Source of the DNA: an uncultured Acidimicrobiales bacterium
GTDB lineage: Bacteria > Actinomycetota > Acidimicrobiia > Acidimicrobiales > SHLQ01
Reading direction: 5' to 3'
NCBI GenBank assembly: GCA_938015295.1
Contig: CALLQB010000043.1
Location: forward strand, 1 to 34,650
Length of the DNA stretch: 34,650 bases
How positions within the stretch are numbered: position 1 is the stretch's first letter; the number at the start of each line of letters is the position of its first letter. Positions 14,668 to 22,803 of this stretch are shown here, piece by piece. The notes under the pieces were generated by a model, which worked only from the letters and a program-made list of their open reading frames with translations, was not told the DNA's origin and searched no databases. A program made the translations under genes and the position numbers.

Positions 14668-16671
14668 ATGGCAGACATGACTATTTCGCTTCCTGATGGC
14701 TCTTCGCGTTCGTTGGAAGAGGGCTCGACAGCATTCGACCTGGCGGCCGATATCGGACCCGGGCTCGCCAAGGCTTCGCTGTTGGCGCGCGTCGATGGCA
14801 TCGAGGTCGATCTCAACGCTCCGCTGGTCGACGGGGCGACGGTCGAATTGATCACCGAGCAGTCAGACGATGCGCTGTACACCATTCGGCATTCGACAGC
14901 CCATGTCATGGCCCAGGCTGTGCAAGAGCTCTATCCGGGCACGCAGCTTGCGATTGGTCCGCCGATTGACGATGGCTTCTACTACGACTTCGAGTTGCCA
15001 GCGGGCCAAACGCTGAGCGACGACGATCTTGGCGCTATCGAAGATCGTATGCGCGAGATCGTGAAGGCGAACCAGCCTTTCGAACGCCACGAACTCGCGG
15101 TCGACGACGCCCTTGCCTTTTTTGCTGATCACACGTTCAAAGCCGAGATCATCGAGCAGGTCACCGGCGGTAGCCGCGACGCTGAACTCGCCGACGAGGT
15201 CGGCTCGGCCGACATGATCAGCTATTACAAAAACTCCGACACCTTTCTCGACATGTGCACGGGGCCACACGTGCCCTCCACCGGACGTCTCGGCCACTTC
15301 AAACTCATGAAGGTTGCCGGTGCCTACTGGCGTGGCGACACCGACCGCCCAATGCTGCAGCGGGTCTACGGCACAGCGTGGACGAACAAGAAGGCGCTTA
15401 AGGCGCATCTCAACCGGCTAGTCGAGGCAGAAAAGCGCGACCATCGACGATTGGCTACCGAACTGAACCTTGTGTCGTGGCCCGAAGAGCTCGGACCTGG
15501 TCTGGCCGTTTGGCATCCGAAAGGCGCGACGATTCGCCGCCTGATGGAGGATTACAGCCGCGAGCGACACGACAGCGGCGGCTACGACTTTGTGTACAGC
15601 CCCCATATCGCCAAGTCGGTGCTTTGGGAGACCAGCGGCCATCTCGACTTCTACGCCGACGGCATGTATCCGCCCATGGAAATGGATGGTGCCACCTATT
15701 ACCCGAAGCCGATGAACTGCCCGTTTCACGTGATGATTTTTCGGGGCGAGCAACGTTCGTATCGTGATTTGCCGTTGCGAATGTTCGAACTCGGCACGGT
15801 ATACCGGTACGAACTGAGCGGAGCGGTACATGGTTTGATGCGCAGCCGCGGCTTCACGCAGGACGACAGCCATATCTTTGCTACGCGCGAACAACTACAG
15901 GACGAATTGGCTTCGTTGCTGGCCTTTGTCTTGTCGGTGCTTCGTGCCTTCGGGTTTGTCGATTTTCAGGCCAAGCTGTCGACGCGCCCGCTCGAAAAGT
16001 CGGTAGGTGACGACGACATTTGGGACGAAGCAACCGAGGGGCTGCGTCTTGCACTCGAGGCAGCGAACCTCGACTACGTGGTCGACGAAGGTGGCGGTGC
16101 GTTTTATGGTCCGAAAATCGATGTCGACATCAAAGATGCCATTGGTCGGGCATGGCAGCTGAGCACGATTCAGGTCGACTTCAATCTCCCCGAACGGTTC
16201 GACCTTGAGTATGTCTCGAGCGACGGCTCACGGCAGCGCCCGGTGATGATCCATCGGGCGTTGATGGGATCGATCGAACGGTTCTTCGGTGTACTCATCG
16301 AGCACTATGCAGGAAACTTCCCGGCATGGTTGGCTCCGATCCAAACCCGGGTTCTTCCTGTGTCGGCTGACCATGCCGACTACGCACACGACGTCGTTCA
16401 GCAGCTGAAGGCAGCGGGATTCCGGGCTGATACGACCGAACCGAATGAGCCACTCGGTAAGCGGATTCGCCGGTCAAAGATCGAGAAGCTTCCGTACATT
16501 CTGGTTGTTGGCGATGACGATGTTGCGGGTCAGACCGTCGGCGTGAACAAACGCGGCCAGAACGATCCCGAACGTGATGTGTCTGTGTCAGCGTTCATTG
16601 AACGGTTACGTGTCGAGGTAGCCGACCGCGTGCTCGATCTGCCCGAGCCCGCAGCGGCCGACGCCGAGTAG
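14668..16671 (+). CDS. thrS: Threonyl-tRNA synthetase
   Basis: A 667-residue class II synthetase that attaches threonine to tRNA-Thr. ATG 14668 is chosen because the TGS domain begins at once (TISLPDGSSRSLEEGSTAFD, residues 5-65); the longer frame to 14455 overlaps the divergent gene. The editing domain has HSTAHVMAQA (His75, His79) and DMCTGPHVPSTG. The catalytic core carries MNCPFHVMIF (zinc Cys), RGFTQDDSHIF and MIHRALMGSIERFFGVLIEH. The anticodon-binding domain starts at about residue 560 (APIQTRVLPVS) and ends with GKRIRRSKIEKLPYILVVGD. First gene of the conserved PIM-lipid/PLP cluster. Confidence 0.98.
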   Translation: MADMTISLPDGSSRSLEEGSTAFDLAADIGPGLAKASLLARVDGIEVDLNAPLVDGATVELITEQSDDALYTIRHSTAHVMAQAVQELYPGTQLAIGPPIDDGFYYDFELPAGQTLSDDDLGAIEDRMREIVKANQPFERHELAVDDALAFFADHTFKAEIIEQVTGGSRDAELADEVGSADMISYYKNSDTFLDMCTGPHVPSTGRLGHFKLMKVAGAYWRGDTDRPMLQRVYGTAWTNKKALKAHLNRLVEAEKRDHRRLATELNLVSWPEELGPGLAVWHPKGATIRRLMEDYSRERHDSGGYDFVYSPHIAKSVLWETSGHLDFYADGMYPPMEMDGATYYPKPMNCPFHVMIFRGEQRSYRDLPLRMFELGTVYRYELSGAVHGLMRSRGFTQDDSHIFATREQLQDELASLLAFVLSVLRAFGFVDFQAKLSTRPLEKSVGDDDIWDEATEGLRLALEAANLDYVVDEGGGAFYGPKIDVDIKDAIGRAWQLSTIQVDFNLPERFDLEYVSSDGSRQRPVMIHRALMGSIERFFGVLIEHYAGNFPAWLAPIQTRVLPVSADHADYAHDVVQQLKAAGFRADTTEPNEPLGKRIRRSKIEKLPYILVVGDDDVAGQTVGVNKRGQNDPERDVSVSAFIERLRVEVADRVLDLPEPAAADAE

Positions 16672-16677
16672 TACCCC

Positions 16678-17241
16678 GTGGCACACAACCACGCTGGGAG
16701 CACGGAAAGCGCTGCTGCGCCGGAAGATCAGCTGGCGCGGCTGTGGTCAGGTTGGCGGGTTCCCGCGTGGACCGATCCGACCGACGTGCGGGCACAAAAT
16801 ATTCCCGAGCACCTTTCGTTGTTCGAGGGCATAGAACAAAGCGGCCTCGCTGACGATGTCACCTACATCGTTTGGCGGGGAGACACGTGTTTCGCGCTTC
16901 TCAACGCGTATCCATACACCAGCGGCCATGTGATGGTGCTTCCCAAGCGGGCGGCTCGGGACCTCGATGAGCTGACACCGATTGAATCAGCCGAGCTGTG
17001 GCACGGCGTCAATCTCGCGACTGCGGCGGTCAAGGCCGCTTTCGAGCCGCACGGCATGAACGTGGGCATCAACATCGGTGCCGCGTCTGGTGCCGGTGTG
17101 CCTACTCATCTGCATGTGCATGTGGTGCCGCGCTGGACGGGCGATACCAACTTCATGACCACCGTTGCCGAGGCGAGGGTGCTTCCCGAGACCCTTGGCG
17201 ATGTGTGGCGCAAACTGCAAGCAGTGTGGCCGACCAGCTAG
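16678..17241 (+). CDS. HIT-family nucleotide phosphorylase/hydrolase (Ap4A phosphorylase-like)
   Basis: A 187-residue histidine-triad protein beginning 6 nt after thrS with GTG 16678. The active-site triad is HLHVHVVPRW (His144, His146, His148), preceded by YPYTSGHVMVLPKRA and GMNVGINIGAASGAGVPT. An N-terminal extension of about 40 residues (WRVPAWTDP) is usual for the actinobacterial group. Its position directly after thrS equals Rv2613c of M. tuberculosis, described as a diadenosine tetraphosphate phosphorylase; tRNA synthetases produce Ap4A, which would make sense of the pairing. The exact substrate here is inferred from synteny and family. Confidence 0.93.
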   Translation: MAHNHAGSTESAAAPEDQLARLWSGWRVPAWTDPTDVRAQNIPEHLSLFEGIEQSGLADDVTYIVWRGDTCFALLNAYPYTSGHVMVLPKRAARDLDELTPIESAELWHGVNLATAAVKAAFEPHGMNVGINIGAASGAGVPTHLHVHVVPRWTGDTNFMTTVAEARVLPETLGDVWRKLQAVWPTS

Positions 17242-17264
17242 CAGGAGTTGCCGACCGTTGGTGT

Positions 17265-18098
17265 TCAGACTGCGCCGCCGGAAACTTCAATATCGAATGC
17301 CGTGATGTAAGACGCTTCGTCCGACAGCAGAAAGTGGGCGGCGGCGGCGACCTCGTCGAGGGAGCCGTAGCGTCGCAGCGGCACCGCTGCAATCATTTGC
17401 GCGGCGACCTCGTCGAAGTCATCGGCGAAGTACTGGCTTGGGGTGGCTGCCTGCAGTTCGACTTGGCGCTCCCACATCTGGCCAGGTCCGATGAAGGCCG
17501 GGCTGATCGAGTTGACGCGTATTGATTTGTCGGCGAGATCTTTCGCTGCGGTCTTCGTTAGGGCTATGACCGCCGCCTTCGATGCGCTGTACGCGGCCAT
17601 GTTTGGTGCCCCGCCGTGAGCCATTGAGGCGGTGTTTACTATTGCTCCAGGGCGCCCGGTGTTGATGAGTGTGCGGGCGAAGCAGCGCAGCACGAGGAAT
17701 ACGCCGGTGACGTTGACATCGAGCACCTGGCGAAAGTCGTCGACCTCATAGTCGACAACATTGCTGAAGTGACCCTGGTATCCAGCGTTGTTGAAGAGTA
17801 AATCAGCGACGACTCCCTGGTCGGCGAGGTCGTCGAACGCCTGTTGCACGTCGGCCTCGCTTGTCACGTCGAAGTTGGTGGTAATCGGGGTGGCGTTGGC
17901 GTTTGCCTCAGCACACAGTTCTGCGGTGGCGTCGAGGCCTTCGGCGAGGTCAGCCAACACGACGCGGGCGCCGGCCGAGGCGAGACGAACCGCAGTGGCT
18001 CGTCCGATATCGCCGGCTGCTCCGGTGACCATGGCAACTCTTCCAGCGAGTGCTCTTCCGGTGAACGGGGTGCCACCCACACTCGTCATTTCGGCCAT
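17265..18098 (-). CDS. Short-chain dehydrogenase/reductase (SDR)
   Basis: A 277-residue classical SDR. The Rossmann cofactor motif is VTGAAGDIGRA (residues 24-34), with Asp50 (VVLADLAEG) after the second strand, which favours NAD(H). NNAGYQG (103-109), catalytic Ser158 (NTASMAHGG), Tyr170 and Lys174 (YSASK) are all present. The ATG at 18098 has GGAG 7 nt upstream. Substrate is not deducible. It lies on the opposite strand between the HIT gene and pgsA, interrupting a gene order that is continuous in mycobacteria. Confidence 0.94.
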   Translation of the reverse strand: MAEMTSVGGTPFTGRALAGRVAMVTGAAGDIGRATAVRLASAGARVVLADLAEGLDATAELCAEANANATPITTNFDVTSEADVQQAFDDLADQGVVADLLFNNAGYQGHFSNVVDYEVDDFRQVLDVNVTGVFLVLRCFARTLINTGRPGAIVNTASMAHGGAPNMAAYSASKAAVIALTKTAAKDLADKSIRVNSISPAFIGPGQMWERQVELQAATPSQYFADDFDEVAAQMIAAVPLRRYGSLDEVAAAAHFLLSDEASYITAFDIEVSGGAV

Positions 18099-18213
18099 GT
18101 GAGGTCTCCGTCACTTCGTCGGGTGGAAAGCTTACCAAGGGGGAGACCCCTGACCGTCGGGCCCGCTCAGGCGCGATGCGTCGCTGTGTCGTAGCGTCGG
18201 GGAAACCCTGTTC

Positions 18214-18254
18214 GAGAACCGTCTGAGAAACCAGTGTCTGAGAAGCCAGTGTCT
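18214..18254 (+). repeat. 15-bp tandem repeat over a start codon
   Basis: GAGAAACCAGTGTCT (18225-18239) and GAGAAGCCAGTGTCT (18240-18254) differ by one base and are preceded by a shorter copy, GAGAACCGTCT (18214-18224). Each full copy contains a GTG in the same frame, giving two possible starts for the next gene. Confidence 0.75.
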
Positions 18255-18872
18255 GACAAAGAAGAGTCGATCGCCGAGGCCAAGCTGCGACGTGCCGCCA
18301 GTCGGGCTGAGCATGATGTTGCCGAATCTGATGTCGTTGCAGAGGGGTTGGCGACGCACACCGTCGATGGCGGTATCGATGACAGCAGGGTCACCGATGA
18401 GTTGCCGGCCGACCTCGATCTCAGCAAGCTAGAAAGCGATTACGTCTTTCCGAATAACAGCCGCCGGCGCATACCCGGGTTTTTGTATCTGGGGCTAGCG
18501 GTCATCTGTTTCTTGTTCTGGTTTCTCACCCGCGACGGCGAGCCCGTGATGGTCAACACTGGTGTGCTGTGGGCTGCTATCGGCATGGTGGCCATGGGCT
18601 TGTATTCGTTGCAAGCCGGCTGGGACCTGGCCATCGATGAGCGTGATGCGTTGGTTGAGGCGGGTAAGACCACCGGCTTTACCGTGGGGCACGCCTCGGC
18701 GCAGTTGGGTTGGCGAGGTTTGCGAAGCCGGCCTACGTGGCGAATTCTTCTCTACTCGGCCGAGTCGCCCCCGAAGAATCGTGGTCTGGTTCTGGTCGAC
18801 GGCGTCGATGGGCACATCGTCGATCAGCTCATCGAGGAAAATCCCGAGGATTGGACCGCCTACAACGAGTAG
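18234..18872 (+). CDS. Uncharacterised membrane protein with two TM segments
   Basis: About 212 residues from GTG 18234; GTG 18249 is an equal alternative because of the in-frame 15-bp repeat. The first 80 residues are hydrophilic and charged (KEESIAEAKLRRAASRAEHD, possibly coiled). Two hydrophobic segments follow: GFLYLGLAVICFLFWFL (about 81-97) and VLWAAIGMVAMGLYSLQAG (about 109-127). The C-terminal domain (about 130-212) has WDLAIDERDALVEAGKTTGF and WRILLYSAESPPKNRGLVLVDGVDG, suggesting a small beta-rich domain. No family recognised. TAGCGT at 18192-18197 could be a -10 for it. Divergent from the SDR gene. Confidence 0.75.
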   Translation: MSEKPVSDKEESIAEAKLRRAASRAEHDVAESDVVAEGLATHTVDGGIDDSRVTDELPADLDLSKLESDYVFPNNSRRRIPGFLYLGLAVICFLFWFLTRDGEPVMVNTGVLWAAIGMVAMGLYSLQAGWDLAIDERDALVEAGKTTGFTVGHASAQLGWRGLRSRPTWRILLYSAESPPKNRGLVLVDGVDGHIVDQLIEENPEDWTAYNE

Positions 18873-18874
18873 AG

Positions 18875-18908
18875 CTGGTTAGCGGATCTGGTTAGCGGAT
18901 CTGGTTAG
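18875..18908. repeat. 13-bp tandem repeat between convergent genes
   Basis: CTGGTTAGCGGAT occurs at 18875-18887 and 18888-18900, with a third partial copy CTGGTTAG at 18901-18908. It fills the 32-nt gap between two convergent genes and includes the stop of the minus-strand gene. No hairpin was seen. Confidence 0.85.
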
Positions 18909-19414
18909 AACGTTTGTGCGAGCGCTTCTGCTGCGGTGAGTTCGGCGATGGTGGATCGGGCTACTTCTTGGCCCAATTGTTCTGCCGTTATCACTGGCCC
19001 ACCCGAGACTGTGGCAGTCCTGCCCCAGTCTTTGCCGGAGAACGACTTGAGGGTTGCGACGAGGCTGTCGACTTGGTCGCCGAGCGCGGCGAGTTCGTCG
19101 ACGCGGTTGCCGCTTGCGGTGGCTTGGGACCGCTCGGCTGGATCGATGGTGCCGGCAGGAATTTGGGCGGCGTCGCTACTCGCTGTGTGGGCGACCGCAC
19201 CATGAAGCATCTTGATCAACGCGGTGGTGTTTGCGACGAGATCGAGCATGCTGCGCCCGTCGTCGCCTACGAGGGCCGCTACCTCGTCGGCATCTGCGGT
19301 TGGCGCCGGTACGAACGACTCCGCGAACCGTCGCGGCAGTGATGCCACCGTCGACACGATTGCTGGCGGCTTCAGTTGTGCGAAGCGGTCGGACGGGTCG
19401 TGGTGTGCGGGCAT
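18905..19414 (-). CDS. DinB-like / maleylpyruvate-isomerase-N-like helical protein
   Basis: A 169-residue mainly helical protein. An opening PPAIVSTVASLPRRFAESF helix, a second helix with SMLDLVANTTALIKMLHGAV, a third with NRVDELAALGDQVDSLVATLKSFSGKDWGRTATV and a last one (TAEQLGQEVARSTIAELTAAEA) match the four-helix layout of the DinB/MDMPI superfamily, members of which act in thiol-dependent reactions using a metal-bound mycothiol or bacillithiol. The canonical His triad is not clear; a His is present in MLHGAVAH. The start ATG 19414 is supported by TAGTAT 6 nt upstream. Function uncertain. Confidence 0.7.
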   Translation of the reverse strand: MPAHHDPSDRFAQLKPPAIVSTVASLPRRFAESFVPAPTADADEVAALVGDDGRSMLDLVANTTALIKMLHGAVAHTASSDAAQIPAGTIDPAERSQATASGNRVDELAALGDQVDSLVATLKSFSGKDWGRTATVSGGPVITAEQLGQEVARSTIAELTAAEALAQTF

Positions 19415-19420
19415 GTTCGC

Positions 19421-19426
19421 ATACTA
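19421..19426 (-). promoter_or_regulatory. Putative -10 element of DinB-like gene (leaderless)
   Basis: TAGTAT on the minus strand fits TANNNT and ends 6 nt before the ATG at 19414. Confidence 0.45.
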
Positions 19427-19461
19427 CCTCGCCAAGGTCTACCGCTCTCGATGGTCCACCG

Positions 19462-19790
19462 CTAGCGCTGGTTGCGGATCTCGGCCGGCGGTTGTCCGAG
19501 ATGTCGCTTCACATAGTTCGAAAATTCGACGAATCGTCAAAGCCCAGCGCAACGCCGACTTGGGCAACCGGTTGGTTCGTGTGAATCAAATGGCGCCGCA
19601 CCTCGAGCAACGTCGGTTCGTCAAGGGTTTCCTTTGCAGTTTTGTCTGCTACTGCTTTGCAAGCTCGATCGAGGGTTCGTGGGCTGTAGCCAATCTCGCT
19701 TGCCAACGCCCGGACAGTTGGTCGTTTGCTGAGTCGACTCTCGATGATCCTCCGGAAGTCGATGTATGCCTGCGGCCCAGTGGTCCGCTG
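19462..19790 (-). pseudogene. AraC-family HTH domain remnant, frameshifted
   Basis: On the minus strand the frame from 19790 reads YIDFRRIIESRLSKRPTV, ALASEIGYSPRTLDRAC, LLEVRRHLIHTNQPVA and VGVALGFDDSSNF, the two helix-turn-helix units of an AraC-type regulator. After SSNF the frame hits a stop (19516-19518 region), but one frame over the sequence continues SNYVKRHLGQPPAEIRNQR and stops at 19462-19464, the normal AraC ending. Adding one T to the TTTT run would restore the frame. The N-terminal effector domain is missing: an in-frame stop lies at 19791-19793 and pgsA begins soon after. It is therefore most likely a decayed gene. A base-call or assembly error could explain the frameshift but not the missing N-terminus. 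Confidence 0.8.
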
Positions 19791-19848
19791 CTACCGTGAA
19801 GAAGTACCGTGAATCATCTGGGCAGCCAAACCTTTTGGGGGTGTATCC

Positions 19849-20532
19849 ATGTTTGACGGAAACTGGCGCACAGCAGTAGACCGAGCGCTTATCCCGATGG
19901 GTGTGAGCCTTCGCCGCACCGGAATCACTGCCGACATGGTGACGATCACCGGTATCGCCATGGCAGGCGCGGCCGCCTATTTCATTGGCCAGGGCTGGTT
20001 TCGCCTCGGCGTGCTCTTCCTCGCGTTGACCGGAGTGCCCGATGCTCTTGACGGGGCGGTGGCGAAAGCTTCAGGTACGTCGAGCGATCGCGGAGCATTC
20101 TTCGATTCGGTTTCCGATCGGCTCACCGACGCCATCCTCTTTGGAGGCGTGGCGTGGTATCTCGCATCAAACGAACCTGGTCGAATCATGATGCTTCCGG
20201 TTGGCATCATGGCTGCCGCAATGATGGTGTCGTACCAACGAGCCAAGGCCGAATCACTCGGCTTCGACGCTAAGGGCGGCATCATGGAACGCGCCGAACG
20301 CTTCATCGTGCTCGGTATTGGACTCCTATTCAACGAGATCCTTATTCCGATCCTTTGGATTATGTTCGCCCTTACCGCCTTCACCGCATTGCAGCGTTTC
20401 GCAAAGGTATGGAAGCAAGCCAGCGCTACCCGACCAGCCGCAGCAACCGAAACCCAGCTTGCGCGTCGGAGCCGCCTTCGTATCGAACGGCAACAACGAA
20501 AGACCGACAGCTCGCGTCGACCCGGCCGCTGA
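19849..20532 (+). CDS. pgsA: Phosphatidylinositol phosphate synthase (CDP-alcohol phosphatidyltransferase)
   Basis: A 227-residue integral membrane enzyme that joins CDP-diacylglycerol and inositol 1-phosphate to make PI phosphate, the precursor of PI and PIMs. The family motif D-x2-D-G-x2-A-R-x8-G-x3-D-x3-D is found at residues 65-90 (Asp65, Asp68, Gly69, Gly82, Asp86, Asp90), with Lys73 in place of the usual Arg. About six hydrophobic segments are present. The C-terminus is a basic tail rich in Arg and Gln. The start ATG has GGGGG 7 nt upstream. The assignment to PI rather than phosphatidylglycerol rests on its position before the PIM acyltransferase and pimA, as in Rv2612c-Rv2610c. Confidence 0.9.
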   Translation: MFDGNWRTAVDRALIPMGVSLRRTGITADMVTITGIAMAGAAAYFIGQGWFRLGVLFLALTGVPDALDGAVAKASGTSSDRGAFFDSVSDRLTDAILFGGVAWYLASNEPGRIMMLPVGIMAAAMMVSYQRAKAESLGFDAKGGIMERAERFIVLGIGLLFNEILIPILWIMFALTAFTALQRFAKVWKQASATRPAAATETQLARRSRLRIERQQRKTDSSRRPGR

Positions 20533-20626
20533 TCGTTCCTGTCGTCGCTTCTTTTGCCTGCACCCGCCTTGCCTGCCGCTGCGTTTCCTGTGATGGTCCT
20601 TTCCCCTGACTCCTTTAGCAGCGGCT

Positions 20627-21544
20627 ATGTCGATGGTTGATCCGGCGGCGCTCACCTACAAACTCGGATCACAAATTGCGCGGGCGCTGCCACGAGCTGC
20701 TACCGGTTATGCCTCGCGCGGCATGGGGCTAGGGGCCGCGCGAATCAGCCGGTCGAAACGGTCGATTGTCGCTCGCAACCTCATTCGGGTGCGGGGCGAA
20801 CTGTCAACGCGGGAACTCGAACGGGCTATCGACGAAACGTTCGTGAACTATGCCGCGTACTGGATGCAGAGTTTCCGGCTTCCGGGAATGAGCAGAGCCC
20901 AGATCGAGGCCGGATTCAGCTACGAGGGTTTCGACCATATTCAGCGAGCGATCGATGACCCGAATCAGCCCGGACCAATTCTTGCGTTGCCGCATCTAGG
21001 CGGCTGGGAATGGGCAGCATTTTGGTTGGCTGCGGTGCACCAATATTCGGTAACCGCGGTGGTCGAACGCATCGAGAGCGACGAGTTGTTCGAGTTCTTT
21101 GTGGCCTACCGCGAAAGCCTCGGTATGCAGATCGTGCCGTTGGGGCCCGACTCGGCGTCGAAAGTTTTGCGGGCAATAAGGGCCAACCACGTCGTTGCCC
21201 TTCTCGCCGACCGCGATATCGAGGGCAACGGCGTTGAAGTCGAGTTCTTCGGCGAGGTCACCACACTGCCGGGCGGACCCGCAACCCTTGCGCTACGAAC
21301 CGGGGCTGCGTTGATTCCTACGGTGTGTTACTTCGACGAACCAGGCACCGGTGTGTTCGGTATTGCCGAGGAACCCCTCGATACGACACGGCGCGGAAAA
21401 TTGCGCGAGGACGTGAAGCGGGTAACGCAAGACATGGCCTACGCCTTTGAGCGCCAGATCGAGCGAGCGCCAGAACAATGGCATCTTCTGCAACCCAACT
21501 GGCCCAGTGACTTTGAAGCCCTGAACATCCCGAGGCCGACGTGA
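20627..21544 (+). CDS. Phosphatidylinositol mannoside acyltransferase (PatA-like)
   Basis: A 305-residue protein of the LpxL/HtrB-type acyltransferase family. In mycobacteria the equivalent enzyme (Rv2611c, PatA) adds a fatty acyl chain to the mannose of PIM at the inner face of the membrane. The HX4E active-site motif is seen in ALPHLGGWEW (His123, Glu128), and a second conserved region is HVVALLADRDIEGNGVEVEFFG. The N-terminal part is basic and amphipathic, consistent with peripheral membrane binding. Its stop overlaps the pimA start (GTGA), indicating translational coupling. A second in-frame ATG at 20633 is an alternative start. Confidence 0.93.
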   Translation: MSMVDPAALTYKLGSQIARALPRAATGYASRGMGLGAARISRSKRSIVARNLIRVRGELSTRELERAIDETFVNYAAYWMQSFRLPGMSRAQIEAGFSYEGFDHIQRAIDDPNQPGPILALPHLGGWEWAAFWLAAVHQYSVTAVVERIESDELFEFFVAYRESLGMQIVPLGPDSASKVLRAIRANHVVALLADRDIEGNGVEVEFFGEVTTLPGGPATLALRTGAALIPTVCYFDEPGTGVFGIAEEPLDTTRRGKLREDVKRVTQDMAYAFERQIERAPEQWHLLQPNWPSDFEALNIPRPT

Positions 21545-22662
21545 GCCTTCGCATCGGCATTATCAGCCCCTATAGCCTTACCGTCCCCGGCGGCGTGCAA
21601 GGCCAGGTGCTGGCACTCGGGCGAGCGCTACGAGCGCGAGGCTGCAACGCCAGGGTGCTCGGACCCTGCGATGGCCCGCCCCCTGACTCGGGCGTAACAC
21701 CTCTGGGCAACAGCATTCCTGCCGTCGCCAACGGATCGATTGCGCCGGTCGCCCCCGACCCGTCAGCCCAGCTTCGTCTCATGCGAGCACTGCGAGACGA
21801 AGAGTTCGACGTGCTGCATTTGCATGAGCCAATGGCACCCGGGCCCACCATGACTGCGGTGTTGCTACGCCCTACCCCGCTGATTGCTACCTACCACGCG
21901 GCCGGAGGCAGCAGAGCGTACGACTACCTCAAGCCAGGCGTTCGGTGGATGGCGCGCCGAATCCATCGCAACTTTGCGGTGTCAGAAGATGCTCGACAGA
22001 TGGCTCGACAGGCGTTGGGAGGCGAGTACGACGTGGTGTTCAACGGCGTCGAGATGCAAAGATACCGCCGACCAGGCAACGGGCAGGTCGCGCTGCCCGC
22101 CGAAGACGACCAGGTGACCGTAGTGTTTGTTGGGCGTCACGAGCCCCGCAAAGGTTTGGCCGTGCTCATTGAGGCCTTTGGTCAGCTGCCAGCGCACTTC
22201 CGACTGAAAGTAGGCGGCGAGGGCCCCGAAACAGACACCCTGCAGCACGAGACGCGCAACGACAGCCGTATCGAATGGCTTGGACGGTTGTCGGAGTCCG
22301 AGAAGATCGACCACCTCCACGGGGCGACTGTGTTTTGTGCGCCATCGTTGCGAGGAGAATCATTCGGTGTGGTGCTGCTCGAGGCAATGGCTGCCGGAGC
22401 GCCCGTACTTGCCAGCGATCTGCCCGGGTATTCGCGCGTTGCGCGCAACGGACAAGATGCCGAGCTTGTGCCACCTGGCGACGCGACCGTCCTCGCAAAC
22501 GCACTCGTCGCAATGACTACCTCGCCTGGTCGGATGGAGACGTTGCGGGCAGCTGGCCTGAAGCGGGCCGATGAGTTTTCGATGCAACGACTGGCCGGCA
22601 TCTATCTCACCGCGTATGAAGAGCTAGCTGCGCAGCGGTCTGAGTTGCCGCTCTCTACCTGA
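21541..22662 (+). CDS. pimA: Phosphatidylinositol alpha-mannosyltransferase PimA
   Basis: A 373-residue GT4-family, GT-B-fold enzyme that moves mannose from GDP-mannose to the inositol ring of PI, the first step of PIM synthesis on the cytoplasmic face. Key residues known from M. smegmatis PimA align: GGVQGQ at 17-22, His119 (TYHAAGG), Arg199 and Lys204 (GRHEPRKGL), Glu273 (RGESFGVVLLEAMAAG) and Glu281. Length is normal. It starts with GTG overlapping the acyltransferase stop. It is the last of the three PIM genes; the LemA gene follows 141 nt later, with its own ribosome site. Confidence 0.94.
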   Translation: MSLRIGIISPYSLTVPGGVQGQVLALGRALRARGCNARVLGPCDGPPPDSGVTPLGNSIPAVANGSIAPVAPDPSAQLRLMRALRDEEFDVLHLHEPMAPGPTMTAVLLRPTPLIATYHAAGGSRAYDYLKPGVRWMARRIHRNFAVSEDARQMARQALGGEYDVVFNGVEMQRYRRPGNGQVALPAEDDQVTVVFVGRHEPRKGLAVLIEAFGQLPAHFRLKVGGEGPETDTLQHETRNDSRIEWLGRLSESEKIDHLHGATVFCAPSLRGESFGVVLLEAMAAGAPVLASDLPGYSRVARNGQDAELVPPGDATVLANALVAMTTSPGRMETLRAAGLKRADEFSMQRLAGIYLTAYEELAAQRSELPLST

Positions 22663-22803
22663 CAGCCGACGCAGCCCGTCTTTACCGAGTCGGCGTGCGA
22701 ACCCGACGAGCGGCGCCGAAGTTGCAGGTCGCCGAACTACACTGACTCGTAACACTAGGGACGAGGCCAACGAGTGGCTGGCGGGCCCAGAAGGAGCATT
22801 CGG

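Noticed and set aside
19212..19799. 195-residue plus-strand open frame overlapping the DinB-like gene and AraC remnant.
   Set aside because: Low-complexity Ser/Arg-rich translation with no family features; antisense to recognisable coding sequence.
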